Shown here piece by piece: positions 7,339 through 15,497 of a stretch of DNA of 37,309 nt. The stretch is taken from NCBI GenBank assembly GCA_017442855.1, contig JAFSPM010000034.1, positions 1-37,309 on the forward strand, written 5' to 3'. Within the stretch, counting starts at the first letter, position 1. Each line of letters begins with the position of its first letter. Below the pieces are notes generated by a model that was not told the origin of the DNA, did not search any database, and worked only from the letters and a program-made list of their open reading frames with translations. Origin of the DNA: Bacteroidaceae bacterium. GTDB lineage: Bacteria > Bacteroidota > Bacteroidia > Bacteroidales > Bacteroidaceae. The translations under genes were made by a program, and so were the position numbers.

Positions 7339-7370
7339 CAAAAATACTCATTATTTTGCAGACTGCCAAA
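7339..7370 (-). promoter_or_regulatory. Promoter of the DUF5063-exonuclease-rlmI operon
   Basis: TTTG (complement of 7367-7370), a 20-bp spacer and TATTTTTG (complement of 7339-7346) match the Bacteroidota consensus exactly. The box decides the start of the DUF5063 gene. Confidence 0.75.
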
Positions 7371-7378
7371 GCATCTAC

Positions 7379-7412
7379 ATAAAAACAGTGGCGAAGCCTA
7401 AGCCCCGCCACC
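7379..7412 (-). terminator. Terminator downstream of nifJ
   Basis: On the minus strand GTGGCG (7406-7411) and CGCCAC (7388-7393) form a stem around a 12-nt loop and are followed by TGTTTTTATG. It lies about 90 bp past the nifJ stop and just before the DUF5063 promoter. Confidence 0.6.
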
Positions 7413-7441
7413 ATTAAATAATATAGTAAAGATTTACTAAT

Positions 7442-7466
7442 CTCAGCGCCCCAGTTATTCTGGGCC
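7442..7466 (-). pseudogene. Relic copy of the nifJ 3' end
   Basis: The minus strand here encodes AQNNWGAE, the same eight residues as near the NifJ C-terminus, 67 bp downstream of the genuine copy and out of its frame. The three nucleotide differences from the genuine copy (GCT/GCC, AAC/AAT, GAA/GAG) are all at third codon positions. This suggests that the relic was once translated under selection. It can also fold weakly (CCCAG-AATAA-CTGGG). Confidence 0.6.
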
Positions 7467-7472
7467 TTACAA

Positions 7473-7497
7473 ATTTCTTTCTTTTTTAGAAAGAAAT
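7473..7497. repeat. Perfect 10-bp hairpin right after nifJ
   Basis: ATTTCTTTCT and AGAAAGAAAT form a perfect stem with a TTTTT loop (AAAAA on the minus strand), starting 2 bp after the nifJ stop codon. It could protect or define the mRNA 3' end. It separates nifJ from its relic copy. Confidence 0.55.
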
Positions 7498-7499
7498 CA

Positions 7500-10400
7500 T
7501 TACTTCACTTCAGCGCCCCAGTTGTTCTGAGCCAAACGCTTGTAGCTGTTGTAACGCCACTTTGCGTTGTCCTCAGCAGCCTGGAACAGCTCGTCAGCCT
7601 CTGCAGGATACTGCTTCATCACTGATGCATAGCGAACCTCACCCTTCAGGAAGTCCTTGAATCCTTCCCACTTAGGCTCTTTGCTATCCAGTGTGAATGG
7701 GTTCTTGCCCTCAGCTTCCAGCGCTGGGTTGTAGCGCCACAGGTGCCAGTAACCACACTCAACAGCCTTAGCTTCCTCAGCCTGACTCTTACCCATACCA
7801 GCCTTCAGTCCATGATTGATACATGGAGCGTAAGCGATGATGAGTGATGGGCCTGGGTATGCTTCAGCCTCACGCAGTGCCTTCAGGGTCTGGTTGTTGT
7901 CGGCACCCATAGCAATCTGTGCTACATATACGTAACCGTAAGTGGTAGCCATCAAGCCAAGGTCTTTCTTGCGTACGCGCTTACCTGCAGCAGCAAACTT
8001 AGCAATAGCACCGATAGGAGTAGCCTTAGATGACTGACCACCAGTGTTAGAATAAACCTCAGTATCGATAACGAGGATGTTGACATCCTTACCAGAAGCA
8101 ATCACGTGGTCGAGACCACCGTAACCGATATCGTAAGAAGCACCGTCACCACCGATAATCCACTGACTACGCTTCACGAGGTAGTTCTGGAACTCAGCGA
8201 TTACTGCGCAATACTTGCACTTGTCCTTGTTAGCCTCTACCATAGGAACAATCTGCTTGTACAGCTCCTTGGTCTTGGCTGGGTCGTTCTGGTTATCTAC
8301 CCAATCCTGGAACAGAGCCTTAGCCTCTGCTGGCACGTTCTCGTCAGCGATAGCTGCCAGCATCGTCTCTGTCAGACGCAGGTGCATCTTCTCGTTTGCC
8401 AAAGTCATACCCAAACCGAACTCGCAGAAGTCCTCGAACAGAGAGTTAGCCCAAGCTGGACCGTGACCCTCAGCGTTGGTGGTATAAGGAGTAGATGGAA
8501 CAGAACCTGAATAGATAGAAGAGCAACCAGTTGCATTAGCCACAATCTGACGGTCGCCGAACAACTGAGAAATCAGCTTCACGTAAGGAGTCTCACCGCA
8601 GCCTGAGCAAGCGCCAGAGAACTCAAACAGCGGCTGTGCAAACTGTGAGTTCTTAGGAGTCTGCTGGATATCTACCAAGTTCTGCTTGCTGGTAACCTTC
8701 TTCACGCAGTATTCCCAGTTAGCAGCTTCCTTCTTCATATCCTCTGCTTCAGGATCGAATGCCACCATCTTCAGTGCCTTCTCACCCTTCTTGCCTGGGC
8801 AGACATCAGCGCAGTTGCCGCAAGCCAAGCAGTCGAGTACATCCACCTGGATGCGGAACTTCATGCCCTTGAGCTGAGCAGGAGCCAGTACGTCAAGCTT
8901 GGCAGCATCGATGCCGGCAGCCTCGTCAGCATCCATAACGAACGGACGGATAGCTGCGTGAGGACAAACGAATGCACACTTGTTACACTGGATACAGTTC
9001 TCGGAATTCCATACAGGAACGAAGTTAGCCACACCACGCTTCTCATACTTAGCGGTGCCGCTGTACCAAGTACCGTCTTCAATGCCCTTGAAAGCAGATA
9101 CTGGCAGCAGGTCGCCATCCTGAGCGTTGATAGGACGAACCACCTCGTTGATGAATGCCGGGTCGTCGTTCACTGGCTTAGGATCGTCTGGCAGGTTAGC
9201 CCATGCCGGGTCGATAGTCAGGGTATGATATTCACCACCGCGGTCAACAGCTGCATAGTTCTTGTTCACCACATCCTCGCCCTTCTTGGCGTATGACTTC
9301 ACGATGAACTTCTTCATCTGCTCGATAGCCAAGTCGATAGGAATAACCTCGGTAATGCGGAAGAATGCACTTTGGAGGATGGTGTTGGTACGGTTGCCCA
9401 AACCAATCTCCTGAGCAATCTTGGTAGCGTTGATATAATAAACGGTGATGTTGTTCTTAGCGAAATACCTCTTTACGCGGTTAGGCAAGTTTGCTGCCAG
9501 TTCCTCTGCATCCCATACAGTGTTCAGCAGGAACGAGCCGTTCTTACGCAGACCACGGGTCACGTCATACATGTGCAGGTATGCCTGCACGTGGCAAGCT
9601 ACGAAATTAGGTGTGTTTACATAGTAGGTTGAACGGATTGGAGAGTCGCCAAAGCGCAGGTGAGAGCAAGTGAAACCACCTGACTTCTTTGAATCGTATG
9701 CAAAGTAAGCCTGGCAGTGCTTGTTGGTGTTGTCACCAATAATCTTCACTGAGTTCTTGTTGGCACCCACAGTACCGTCAGCGCCCAAACCATAGAACTT
9801 AGCCTCGAACATGCCGTCGCCACCCAGTGCGATCTCCTCTTCCTGTGGCAGAGAGGTGAAGGTGACATCGTCTACGATACCTACGGTAAAGTGATCCTTA
9901 GGCTGTGGCAATGCCAGGTTCTTGAATACGGCAATCATCTGGGCAGGGGTAGTATCCTTTGAACCCAAGCCATAGCGGCCGGCTACGATGCATGGAGCAT
10001 CCTGGGCGCCATAGAATGAGTCTTTCACGTTCATATAAAGTGGATCACCAGCAGCACCAGGCTCCTTGGTACGGTCCAGAACGGCAATGCGCTTAGCAGT
10101 CTTAGGCATGGCAGCCAGCAGGTCCTTGGCGCTCCATGGGTTGAACAGGTGAACAGCCACCAAACCAACCTTCTCGCCCTGGGCACGCAGGTGGTCAACC
10201 ACCTCACGGATGCACTCGGTTACAGAGCCCATAGCCACGATAACGCGCTCAGCCTCTGGGTCACCGTAGTAGTCGAACAGGTGATAAGCACGGCCGGTAA
10301 TCTTGGCAATCTCATCCATATAGTGCTGAACCACAGCAGGAACGTTTGTGTAGAAACCATTGCTTGCCTCACGGTGCTGGAAGAAGTGGTCGGGGTTCTC

Positions 10401-11063
10401 AGCCATACCGCGCATCACTGGCTTCATGGGGTTCAGTGCCTTCTGGCGGAACTCAGCCAACGCCTCTTTGTCAATCAGCGGAGCCAGGTCGTCGTTCTCC
10501 AGCTTCTCGATCTTCTGAATCTCATGAGAGGTACGGAAACCGTCGAAGAAGTTCAGGAAAGGCAGACGAGCTGTCAGGGCTGACAGATGTGCCACACCGG
10601 CCAGGTCCATCACTTCCTGCACAGAGCCTTCGGCCAACATGGCGAAACCAGTCTGACGGCAAGCCATCACATCCTGGTGGTCGCCAAAGATACACAGGGC
10701 GTGAGATGCCAGTGTACGGGCAGAAACGTGGAATACGCAAGGCAGGTTCTCTGCAGCGATCTTATACATGTTAGGGATCATCAGCAGCAAACCCTGTGAA
10801 GCGGTGAATGTGGTGGTCAGTGCACCAGCCTGCAGTGAACCGTGAACGGCACCGGCAGCACCGCCTTCCGACTGCATCTCCTGTACGCTTACAGTCTCGC
10901 CGAAGATGTTCTTCCTGCCGGCAGCAGCCCACTCATCCACATGCTCAGCCATGGTAGATGACGGTGTGATAGGGTAGATAGCAGCCACTTCGGTAAACAT
11001 ATACGCAATGTGAGCAGCAGCTTCGTTACCATCACAAGTAATGAATTTTTTCTCTTTAGCCAT
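7500..11063 (-). CDS. nifJ: Pyruvate:ferredoxin (flavodoxin) oxidoreductase, single-chain
   Basis: PFOR oxidises pyruvate with CoA to acetyl-CoA and CO2, passing electrons to ferredoxin or flavodoxin; it is the central pyruvate enzyme of anaerobic Bacteroidales. The 1187-residue protein has all expected domains. The N-terminal pyrimidine-binding domain opens with GNEAAAHIAYMFTEVAAIYP and is followed by domain II. Then come two [4Fe-4S] clusters, CIQCNKCAFVCP (about residue 688) and CLACGNCADVCPG (about 743). The FSGACSGCGETPYVKL segment supplies cysteines of the proximal cluster, and the TPP-binding domain carries GDGASYDIGYGG (about 974) and DTEVYSNTGGQSS. Length and order are normal. It is monocistronic, with a strong promoter at 11118-11148 and hairpins behind it. 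Codon use looks highly adapted, consistent with high expression. Confidence 0.97.
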   Translation of the reverse strand: MAKEKKFITCDGNEAAAHIAYMFTEVAAIYPITPSSTMAEHVDEWAAAGRKNIFGETVSVQEMQSEGGAAGAVHGSLQAGALTTTFTASQGLLLMIPNMYKIAAENLPCVFHVSARTLASHALCIFGDHQDVMACRQTGFAMLAEGSVQEVMDLAGVAHLSALTARLPFLNFFDGFRTSHEIQKIEKLENDDLAPLIDKEALAEFRQKALNPMKPVMRGMAENPDHFFQHREASNGFYTNVPAVVQHYMDEIAKITGRAYHLFDYYGDPEAERVIVAMGSVTECIREVVDHLRAQGEKVGLVAVHLFNPWSAKDLLAAMPKTAKRIAVLDRTKEPGAAGDPLYMNVKDSFYGAQDAPCIVAGRYGLGSKDTTPAQMIAVFKNLALPQPKDHFTVGIVDDVTFTSLPQEEEIALGGDGMFEAKFYGLGADGTVGANKNSVKIIGDNTNKHCQAYFAYDSKKSGGFTCSHLRFGDSPIRSTYYVNTPNFVACHVQAYLHMYDVTRGLRKNGSFLLNTVWDAEELAANLPNRVKRYFAKNNITVYYINATKIAQEIGLGNRTNTILQSAFFRITEVIPIDLAIEQMKKFIVKSYAKKGEDVVNKNYAAVDRGGEYHTLTIDPAWANLPDDPKPVNDDPAFINEVVRPINAQDGDLLPVSAFKGIEDGTWYSGTAKYEKRGVANFVPVWNSENCIQCNKCAFVCPHAAIRPFVMDADEAAGIDAAKLDVLAPAQLKGMKFRIQVDVLDCLACGNCADVCPGKKGEKALKMVAFDPEAEDMKKEAANWEYCVKKVTSKQNLVDIQQTPKNSQFAQPLFEFSGACSGCGETPYVKLISQLFGDRQIVANATGCSSIYSGSVPSTPYTTNAEGHGPAWANSLFEDFCEFGLGMTLANEKMHLRLTETMLAAIADENVPAEAKALFQDWVDNQNDPAKTKELYKQIVPMVEANKDKCKYCAVIAEFQNYLVKRSQWIIGGDGASYDIGYGGLDHVIASGKDVNILVIDTEVYSNTGGQSSKATPIGAIAKFAAAGKRVRKKDLGLMATTYGYVYVAQIAMGADNNQTLKALREAEAYPGPSLIIAYAPCINHGLKAGMGKSQAEEAKAVECGYWHLWRYNPALEAEGKNPFTLDSKEPKWEGFKDFLKGEVRYASVMKQYPAEADELFQAAEDNAKWRYNSYKRLAQNNWGAEVK

Positions 11064-11117
11064 AATTTTTGTTTTTGTTTATTGATTGTTTATTACTCGT
11101 TCATTTTTTTCAAATTG

Positions 11118-11148
11118 CAAATATAGCTCTTTTTTGCCTATTATCAAA
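11118..11148 (-). promoter_or_regulatory. nifJ promoter
   Basis: TTTG (complement of 11145-11148), a 19-bp spacer and TATATTTG (complement of 11118-11125) match the Bacteroidota consensus. The leader to the ATG is about 50 nt and A-rich. It lies in the region shared with the divergent ATP-grasp gene. Confidence 0.75.
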
Positions 11149-11203
11149 GCGGAGTATGCAAAATATTAACTATCTTTATGACCGAAATTAGAATCTTTCA
11201 GAA

Positions 11204-12379
11204 ATGGTGCTATATATCTTTAATCCTGATACTGATTTGGCATTGGCCAATGGCAAAGGTAACTATACCCCGACTGAAGGGGTGCGCCAGATGATCAGTG
11301 ACCTGGCCATGCTGCCTGTATGGTATGCCCAACCTGGTAGCTATGTACTGGCAGACCAGGCATACAACCAGGCGTTTCTGAAAGAGATGGCCGAACTGTT
11401 CGATTGGGATGTGCAGCTGCTTTCCCTGTCCGACCTGCCATCGTTGACTGAGCCCGTCGAAGTCTGTCCCTGGGGATGGAACCCATCGTTTCGCAATATG
11501 CTTGGCAGAGCAGGGATAGCCCCACAATACCTACCCACCGACCTTGAGCTTGTCCATCATCGCCAGCTCTCGCAACGCAAGATGGTGGGCATGCTGTTGG
11601 AGCAGTTCGGGAACGAGCCAGGCTTTTGTGGCATTTCACGTAATATAACCGACATGGCCTATTGTGAGCATTATTTCCACTTGATGAAAGACCAAGGTGG
11701 GGTGGTGTTCAAGGAACCTTGGTCGAGCAGTGGCAAGGGGCTGTTGTGGTGCCGTGAAGCATTCGAAACGTGTGACAAGAACTGGTGCCAGCGGGTGATA
11801 GGCAACCAGGGGTATGTCACGATGATGCCTATATACAATAAGGTGCAGGATTTCGCTATGGAGTTTTTGGTGGATGATACACCCGACCATCCCGTTACCT
11901 TCATGGGCTATTCATTGTTCGATACCGACAAGAAAGGGGCCTACCGAGGCAATGCCTTGCTGAGTAACGAGGAGATTGAGCAATGCCTTACTGAGTACGT
12001 GCCTGAGGCATCGTTGGAAAAGACTTTGCATGTTGTAAGTCATTTCCTGGCTCAACAGGGCTACAAAGGCTGCGTGGGGGTAGATATGATGATTTGTCAG
12101 GAACCCGATGGCGTGTGCATTCACCCTTGTGTGGAAATCAACTACCGCCATACCATGGGCTATGTAGCCCGTGTCATTAAAGACCGCTTCTTAGCCGAGC
12201 AGACACAAGGCAGGTTTATGATCCGGCATTTCCGTACGCCCCACGAACTGCAATGCTTTGTAAAAGAAAACCAGGCCAAGGCGCCGTTGCTTTTCCAGCA
12301 AGGCAAGTTGCAGCGTGGCTTCTTGCCATTGGTTCCCGAAACACCCCATTCGTTGAATCTTGCCTATATCATCGTATAA
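11204..12379 (+). CDS. Uncharacterised ATP-grasp-like protein
   Basis: A 391-residue soluble protein for which I know no named function. The fold can be read from motifs. A lysine plus Gly/Ser-rich nucleotide loop, VVFKEPWSSSGKGL, spans residues 167-180. An acidic segment MEFLVDD is near 219-225, VGVDMM near 291-296, and the metal-binding ending CVEINYRHTMGYVAR is at 309-323 (Glu311 and Asn313). This order is that of ATP-grasp carboxylate-amine/thiol ligases. The N-terminus (YIFNPDTDLALANG) looks like a family-specific pre-ATP-grasp domain. Conserved relatives seem to be common in Bacteroidota under 'hypothetical protein' labels. The gene is divergent from nifJ with only a weak TATCTTTA-like box upstream (about 11172-11179). 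Start choice: the first ATG. Confidence 0.75.
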   Translation: MVLYIFNPDTDLALANGKGNYTPTEGVRQMISDLAMLPVWYAQPGSYVLADQAYNQAFLKEMAELFDWDVQLLSLSDLPSLTEPVEVCPWGWNPSFRNMLGRAGIAPQYLPTDLELVHHRQLSQRKMVGMLLEQFGNEPGFCGISRNITDMAYCEHYFHLMKDQGGVVFKEPWSSSGKGLLWCREAFETCDKNWCQRVIGNQGYVTMMPIYNKVQDFAMEFLVDDTPDHPVTFMGYSLFDTDKKGAYRGNALLSNEEIEQCLTEYVPEASLEKTLHVVSHFLAQQGYKGCVGVDMMICQEPDGVCIHPCVEINYRHTMGYVARVIKDRFLAEQTQGRFMIRHFRTPHELQCFVKENQAKAPLLFQQGKLQRGFLPLVPETPHSLNLAYIIV

Positions 12380-12407
12380 ATCATTCCCTCCAATCGGTGG
12401 GATTGAT
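12380..12407. terminator. Possible bidirectional terminator
   Basis: An imperfect inverted repeat lies between the convergent genes: ATCA-TCCC-T-CC pairs with GG-T-GGGA-TGAT around the loop AATC. TTATT follows on the plus strand. It fills the whole 33-bp gap. Confidence 0.5.
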
Positions 12408-12412
12408 TGTTA

Positions 12413-13876
12413 TTATCTTAATTGTACCGCTTCGCTCTCATTGCCATAGCGGTCGATGGCAGTGATGGCAAACCATGTCTTTTTGTTCCAGGGGAAGATG
12501 GGGGCGTAGGTGTACTCCGTTCCTTGTACCCTTTGGGCAATGATATTGGCAGGGTTACTGGTGTCAACGGGATACGTGTTGGAACCATACACAATATACA
12601 TGGGTGCATTCTTAGGGTCATTGTCTGTTGCTGCCTCCCAGCTGAGGCGCGTATAGCCATCAGCATCTGTTGCCAGCCGAAGGTTCTTCGGAACGGTAGG
12701 TGCCACATGGTCCAACCAAGGAGTAGCAGGGGGCAGGGCAGGGGCTGTATATAGCTCGTCGGTCAGTAGGTCGTATAGCCCTTGCACGTTATCCATCAAG
12801 TATTTCACGCGGTAGTGGGCTTGGCCGGCCATGCCGTTGCTACGGCTGAACAAAATCTGTCGCTCTATCTCACGAATGTCCCAGTCGCCCTCCTTAGGAT
12901 CGAGGAAATAGATACCCAAGCCAGGAACTACCTGTCGGTCATTGCTCTGTTCTTTCCAATCGAGGGAAAAAGGATAGAAATTGTTGCCCTTGAAATACAT
13001 CATGGGGTAAATCTGGTCTTGTATGCCTTCGCCCATCCAACCTACCACATCTTGCTTCACGGCATTGTAGGCATTCCAGCCACGAGAGGGGTAACGGGTG
13101 GTGTCGTCGTACTTGCCCACCGGACTGGTACTGACCTTTACCCAGGGTTTCAGCGCTTTCACACCCTTGTATATAGTACGCACAATCTCTGTGATGTTGT
13201 CACGGCGCCACTGGTTGATGTCGCGACCGTTGCCATACTTGCGAAACTCCTTGCTATCTGGAAATTGGGGGGAGTTTTCAGGGTATCGCAGGTAGTCGTA
13301 GTGCACACCATCCACATCGTAGTTCTGCACAATCTCACGGGTAATATCCATCAGGTATTTCTTGGTGTCGGGGTTCCCCGGATTGAGAAAATACTCACGT
13401 TTGTAGGCAACAGCAATGCCCGGTCTTTTCTTGGTCACCGAATGGTTGCCCAAGGCATTTACATGGGTTCGGTTGCCCAAGGGGATGGCCACAATCCACG
13501 CATGGCACTCCATGCCTCGCTTATGGCATTCCTCCACTACGAACGCCAAGGGATCGTAACCTGGGTTGCCACCCACTTTGCCTGTCAGTATGGAGTTATA
13601 GGGTTCGTAGGCCGACTTGTATATCACATCGCCACGTGTACGGGTCTGGAACAGCACGGTGTTGAAGTTGGCCATCTTCAGTTTGTCAAGGATGTCTAAC
13701 AGCTCTGCTTTCTGTCGTCGGATGCCGTCTGCATTGGTAGCTTTTGTCTTAGGCCAGTCCAAACCATAGACAGCAGTAATCCATGCTGCCCTCACTTCAT
13801 GTTTGGGGGTAGGGGCCTGTGCCATCGAGAGCAGACTACAGAGTAGGAATAGTATAATGAGTGCTTTTGCTTTCAT
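12413..13876 (-). CDS. Secreted family-10-like glycoside hydrolase (GHL10/DUF187)
   Basis: The mature protein starts with HEVRAAWITAVYGLDWPKTK, the opening of the GHL10 (YngK/DUF187) TIM-barrel family, and continues with FNTVLFQTRTRGDVIY, ECHKRGMECHAWIVAIPLG and YDVDGVHYDYLRYPE. These carry the conserved acidic residues expected for a glycosidase-like active site. A C-terminal fibronectin III-like domain follows (about residues 390-487; DADGYTRLSWEAATDND). The N-terminus is a signal peptide ending SMAQA, so the product is exported. The start at 13876 is set by the promoter box at 13896-13903, which rules out the more upstream ATG at 13909. Some relatives act on glycosaminoglycan or cell-wall-like glycans; the substrate here is unknown. 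No PUL genes adjoin it. Confidence 0.88.
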   Translation of the reverse strand: MKAKALIILFLLCSLLSMAQAPTPKHEVRAAWITAVYGLDWPKTKATNADGIRRQKAELLDILDKLKMANFNTVLFQTRTRGDVIYKSAYEPYNSILTGKVGGNPGYDPLAFVVEECHKRGMECHAWIVAIPLGNRTHVNALGNHSVTKKRPGIAVAYKREYFLNPGNPDTKKYLMDITREIVQNYDVDGVHYDYLRYPENSPQFPDSKEFRKYGNGRDINQWRRDNITEIVRTIYKGVKALKPWVKVSTSPVGKYDDTTRYPSRGWNAYNAVKQDVVGWMGEGIQDQIYPMMYFKGNNFYPFSLDWKEQSNDRQVVPGLGIYFLDPKEGDWDIREIERQILFSRSNGMAGQAHYRVKYLMDNVQGLYDLLTDELYTAPALPPATPWLDHVAPTVPKNLRLATDADGYTRLSWEAATDNDPKNAPMYIVYGSNTYPVDTSNPANIIAQRVQGTEYTYAPIFPWNKKTWFAITAIDRYGNESEAVQLR

Positions 13877-13895
13877 GCCAGTAAGTTTTGTGGCA

Positions 13896-13926
13896 CAAAG
13901 ATAGTGCAATCTTTCAGGATAACCAA
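13896..13926 (-). promoter_or_regulatory. Promoter of the GHL10 gene
   Basis: TATCTTTG (complement of 13896-13903) is preceded, after 19 bp, by TTGG (complement of 13923-13926) as a partial -33 element. The ATG at 13876 follows 19 bp downstream. Confidence 0.65.
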
Positions 13927-13959
13927 GTTAATCGGAGATTTTGACACTTTTCTATTAAA

Positions 13960-13994
13960 TTGTTTCATAATTCCGATTCTATCTATTAATTTTG
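13960..13994 (+). promoter_or_regulatory. Promoter of cstA
   Basis: TAATTTTG at 13987-13994 fits TAnnTTTG. The -33 zone has TTGTTT (13960-13965), a degenerate match. The leader to the ATG at 14031 is about 30 nt. Confidence 0.55.
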
Positions 13995-14030
13995 CAAAGT
14001 TTTAGAGATAAGCAATAGGTATTTGTTATT

Positions 14031-15455
14031 ATGATTACTTTTTTTCTATCCCTTTTGGCTTTGATTTTGGGCTATGTGCTGTATGGCAAGTTTGTGGAAA
14101 ATGTGTTTGGTCCCCACAACCATCGTACTCCTGCCCTGAAAATTCACGATGGTGTGGATTATATCCCGATGCCATTGTGGAAAATATATATGATTCAGTT
14201 CCTGAACATAGCCGGTACGGGTCCTATCTTTGGCTCTATCATGGGAGCCATGTTTGGTCCCTCGGCCTATTTGTGGATAGTTTTTGGATGTATCTTCGCG
14301 GGAGCCACCCACGATTATCTCAGTGGCATGATATCTATTCGCAATGGAGGGATTGGCTATCCGGATATTATAGGCAGATACCTTGGCAACCGTACCAAGA
14401 GAGTCATGTTGTTATTCACCATTCTGCTGCTGATCATGGTGGGTGCTGTTTTCGTGTATAGTCCAGCTATTATCTTGTCAGGTATGACTGGCAGTTTCAT
14501 GATGTGGGCGGTGATTATCTTTGTTTATTATTTCATCGCTACCATGATGCCTATCGATAAGATTATCGGTAAGGTTTATCCTCTGTTTGCTTTTGCTCTG
14601 ATGTTTATGGCAGTAGCGGTGTTAGTCGGACTGGTATTGAAGATGCCCGACCTGCCTGAGATATGGGATGGTTTAGAGAATAGGAATACCAAGATGGGTC
14701 CTATTGTACCTACCTTGTTTATAACGATTGCCTGCGGTGCCATCAGTGGTTTTCATGCTACCCAGAGTCCGTTGATGGCTCGTTGCATCAAGCATGAGAA
14801 ATTGGGCCGTCCCGTGTTCTATGGCGCCATGATTACCGAAGGTATTATTGCACTTATATGGGCCACAGTGGCATCCTATTTCTTCTATGGAGGCGGAGCG
14901 GCAGAGCTTGGGGCCGATCCATCAGCCAGTGCGCCTCAGATAGTGAATATCGTGTCAAAAAGCTGGTTGGGTGTGTTTGGTAGCATCCTGGCTTTGATGG
15001 GTGTAGTAGCTGCTCCTATCTCTACAGGTGATACTGCTATGCGCAGTGCCCGATTGATTATCGCTGATTTTATCCACTTAAGTCAAAGAAGCATTACCAA
15101 TCGTTTGCTCATTAGTGTTCCTTTGTTTGCCGTTACAATATTGGTACTATGGTTCAATATTGCCGATGCTGACGGTTTCAATGTCATTTGGAATTATTTT
15201 GGTTGGGCCAACCAGACTTTGTCCATCTTTACCCTGTGGGCTTTTACAGTTTACTTAGCCCAGCAGCATAAGCCCTATTTTATCACATTGATACCAGCCT
15301 TGTTCATGACATTCGTTTGTACCACCTTCCTCTTGATATCACCCATCGCTTTTGGCCTTGACAGTATGATATCCTACGGCATAGGTGGGTGTGTCTTGAT
15401 TGTTGCCATCATTTGGTTTGCAAGGTGGTATCGTAAGAACATATTTGCGAAATAA
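14031..15455 (+). CDS. cstA: Carbon starvation protein A family (peptide/pyruvate permease)
   Basis: A 474-residue polytopic membrane protein of the short CstA class. It begins with a first helix and then FVENVFGPHNHRTPA, followed by HDGVDYIPMPLWKIYMIQFL and NIAGTGPIFGSIMGAMFGP, the most conserved part of the family. GATHDYLSGMISIRNGG and GAISGFHATQSPLMARCI follow. CstA homologues import peptides or pyruvate during carbon limitation, and in Bacteroidota they are proton- or cation-coupled. Which substrate is used here is not readable from sequence. The gene has its own promoter, and its last codons carry the promoter of the following ugd gene. Confidence 0.92.
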   Translation: MITFFLSLLALILGYVLYGKFVENVFGPHNHRTPALKIHDGVDYIPMPLWKIYMIQFLNIAGTGPIFGSIMGAMFGPSAYLWIVFGCIFAGATHDYLSGMISIRNGGIGYPDIIGRYLGNRTKRVMLLFTILLLIMVGAVFVYSPAIILSGMTGSFMMWAVIIFVYYFIATMMPIDKIIGKVYPLFAFALMFMAVAVLVGLVLKMPDLPEIWDGLENRNTKMGPIVPTLFITIACGAISGFHATQSPLMARCIKHEKLGRPVFYGAMITEGIIALIWATVASYFFYGGGAAELGADPSASAPQIVNIVSKSWLGVFGSILALMGVVAAPISTGDTAMRSARLIIADFIHLSQRSITNRLLISVPLFAVTILVLWFNIADADGFNVIWNYFGWANQTLSIFTLWAFTVYLAQQHKPYFITLIPALFMTFVCTTFLLISPIAFGLDSMISYGIGGCVLIVAIIWFARWYRKNIFAK

Positions 15456-15475
15456 AAGAAAAACTATTACCTTTG
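15444..15475 (+). promoter_or_regulatory. Promoter of ugd, overlapping the cstA 3' end
   Basis: TTTG (15444-15447), a 20-bp spacer and TACCTTTG (15468-15475) form an exact consensus match. The -33 element is inside the last codons of cstA. Confidence 0.75.
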
Positions 15476-15497
15476 CATCCATAAAAGAATGATAGCT

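Noticed and set aside
12782-13699. 305-codon open frame on the plus strand
   Set aside because: It lies fully antisense to the GHL10 gene, whose protein motifs are unmistakable; no promoter and no recognisable protein features.
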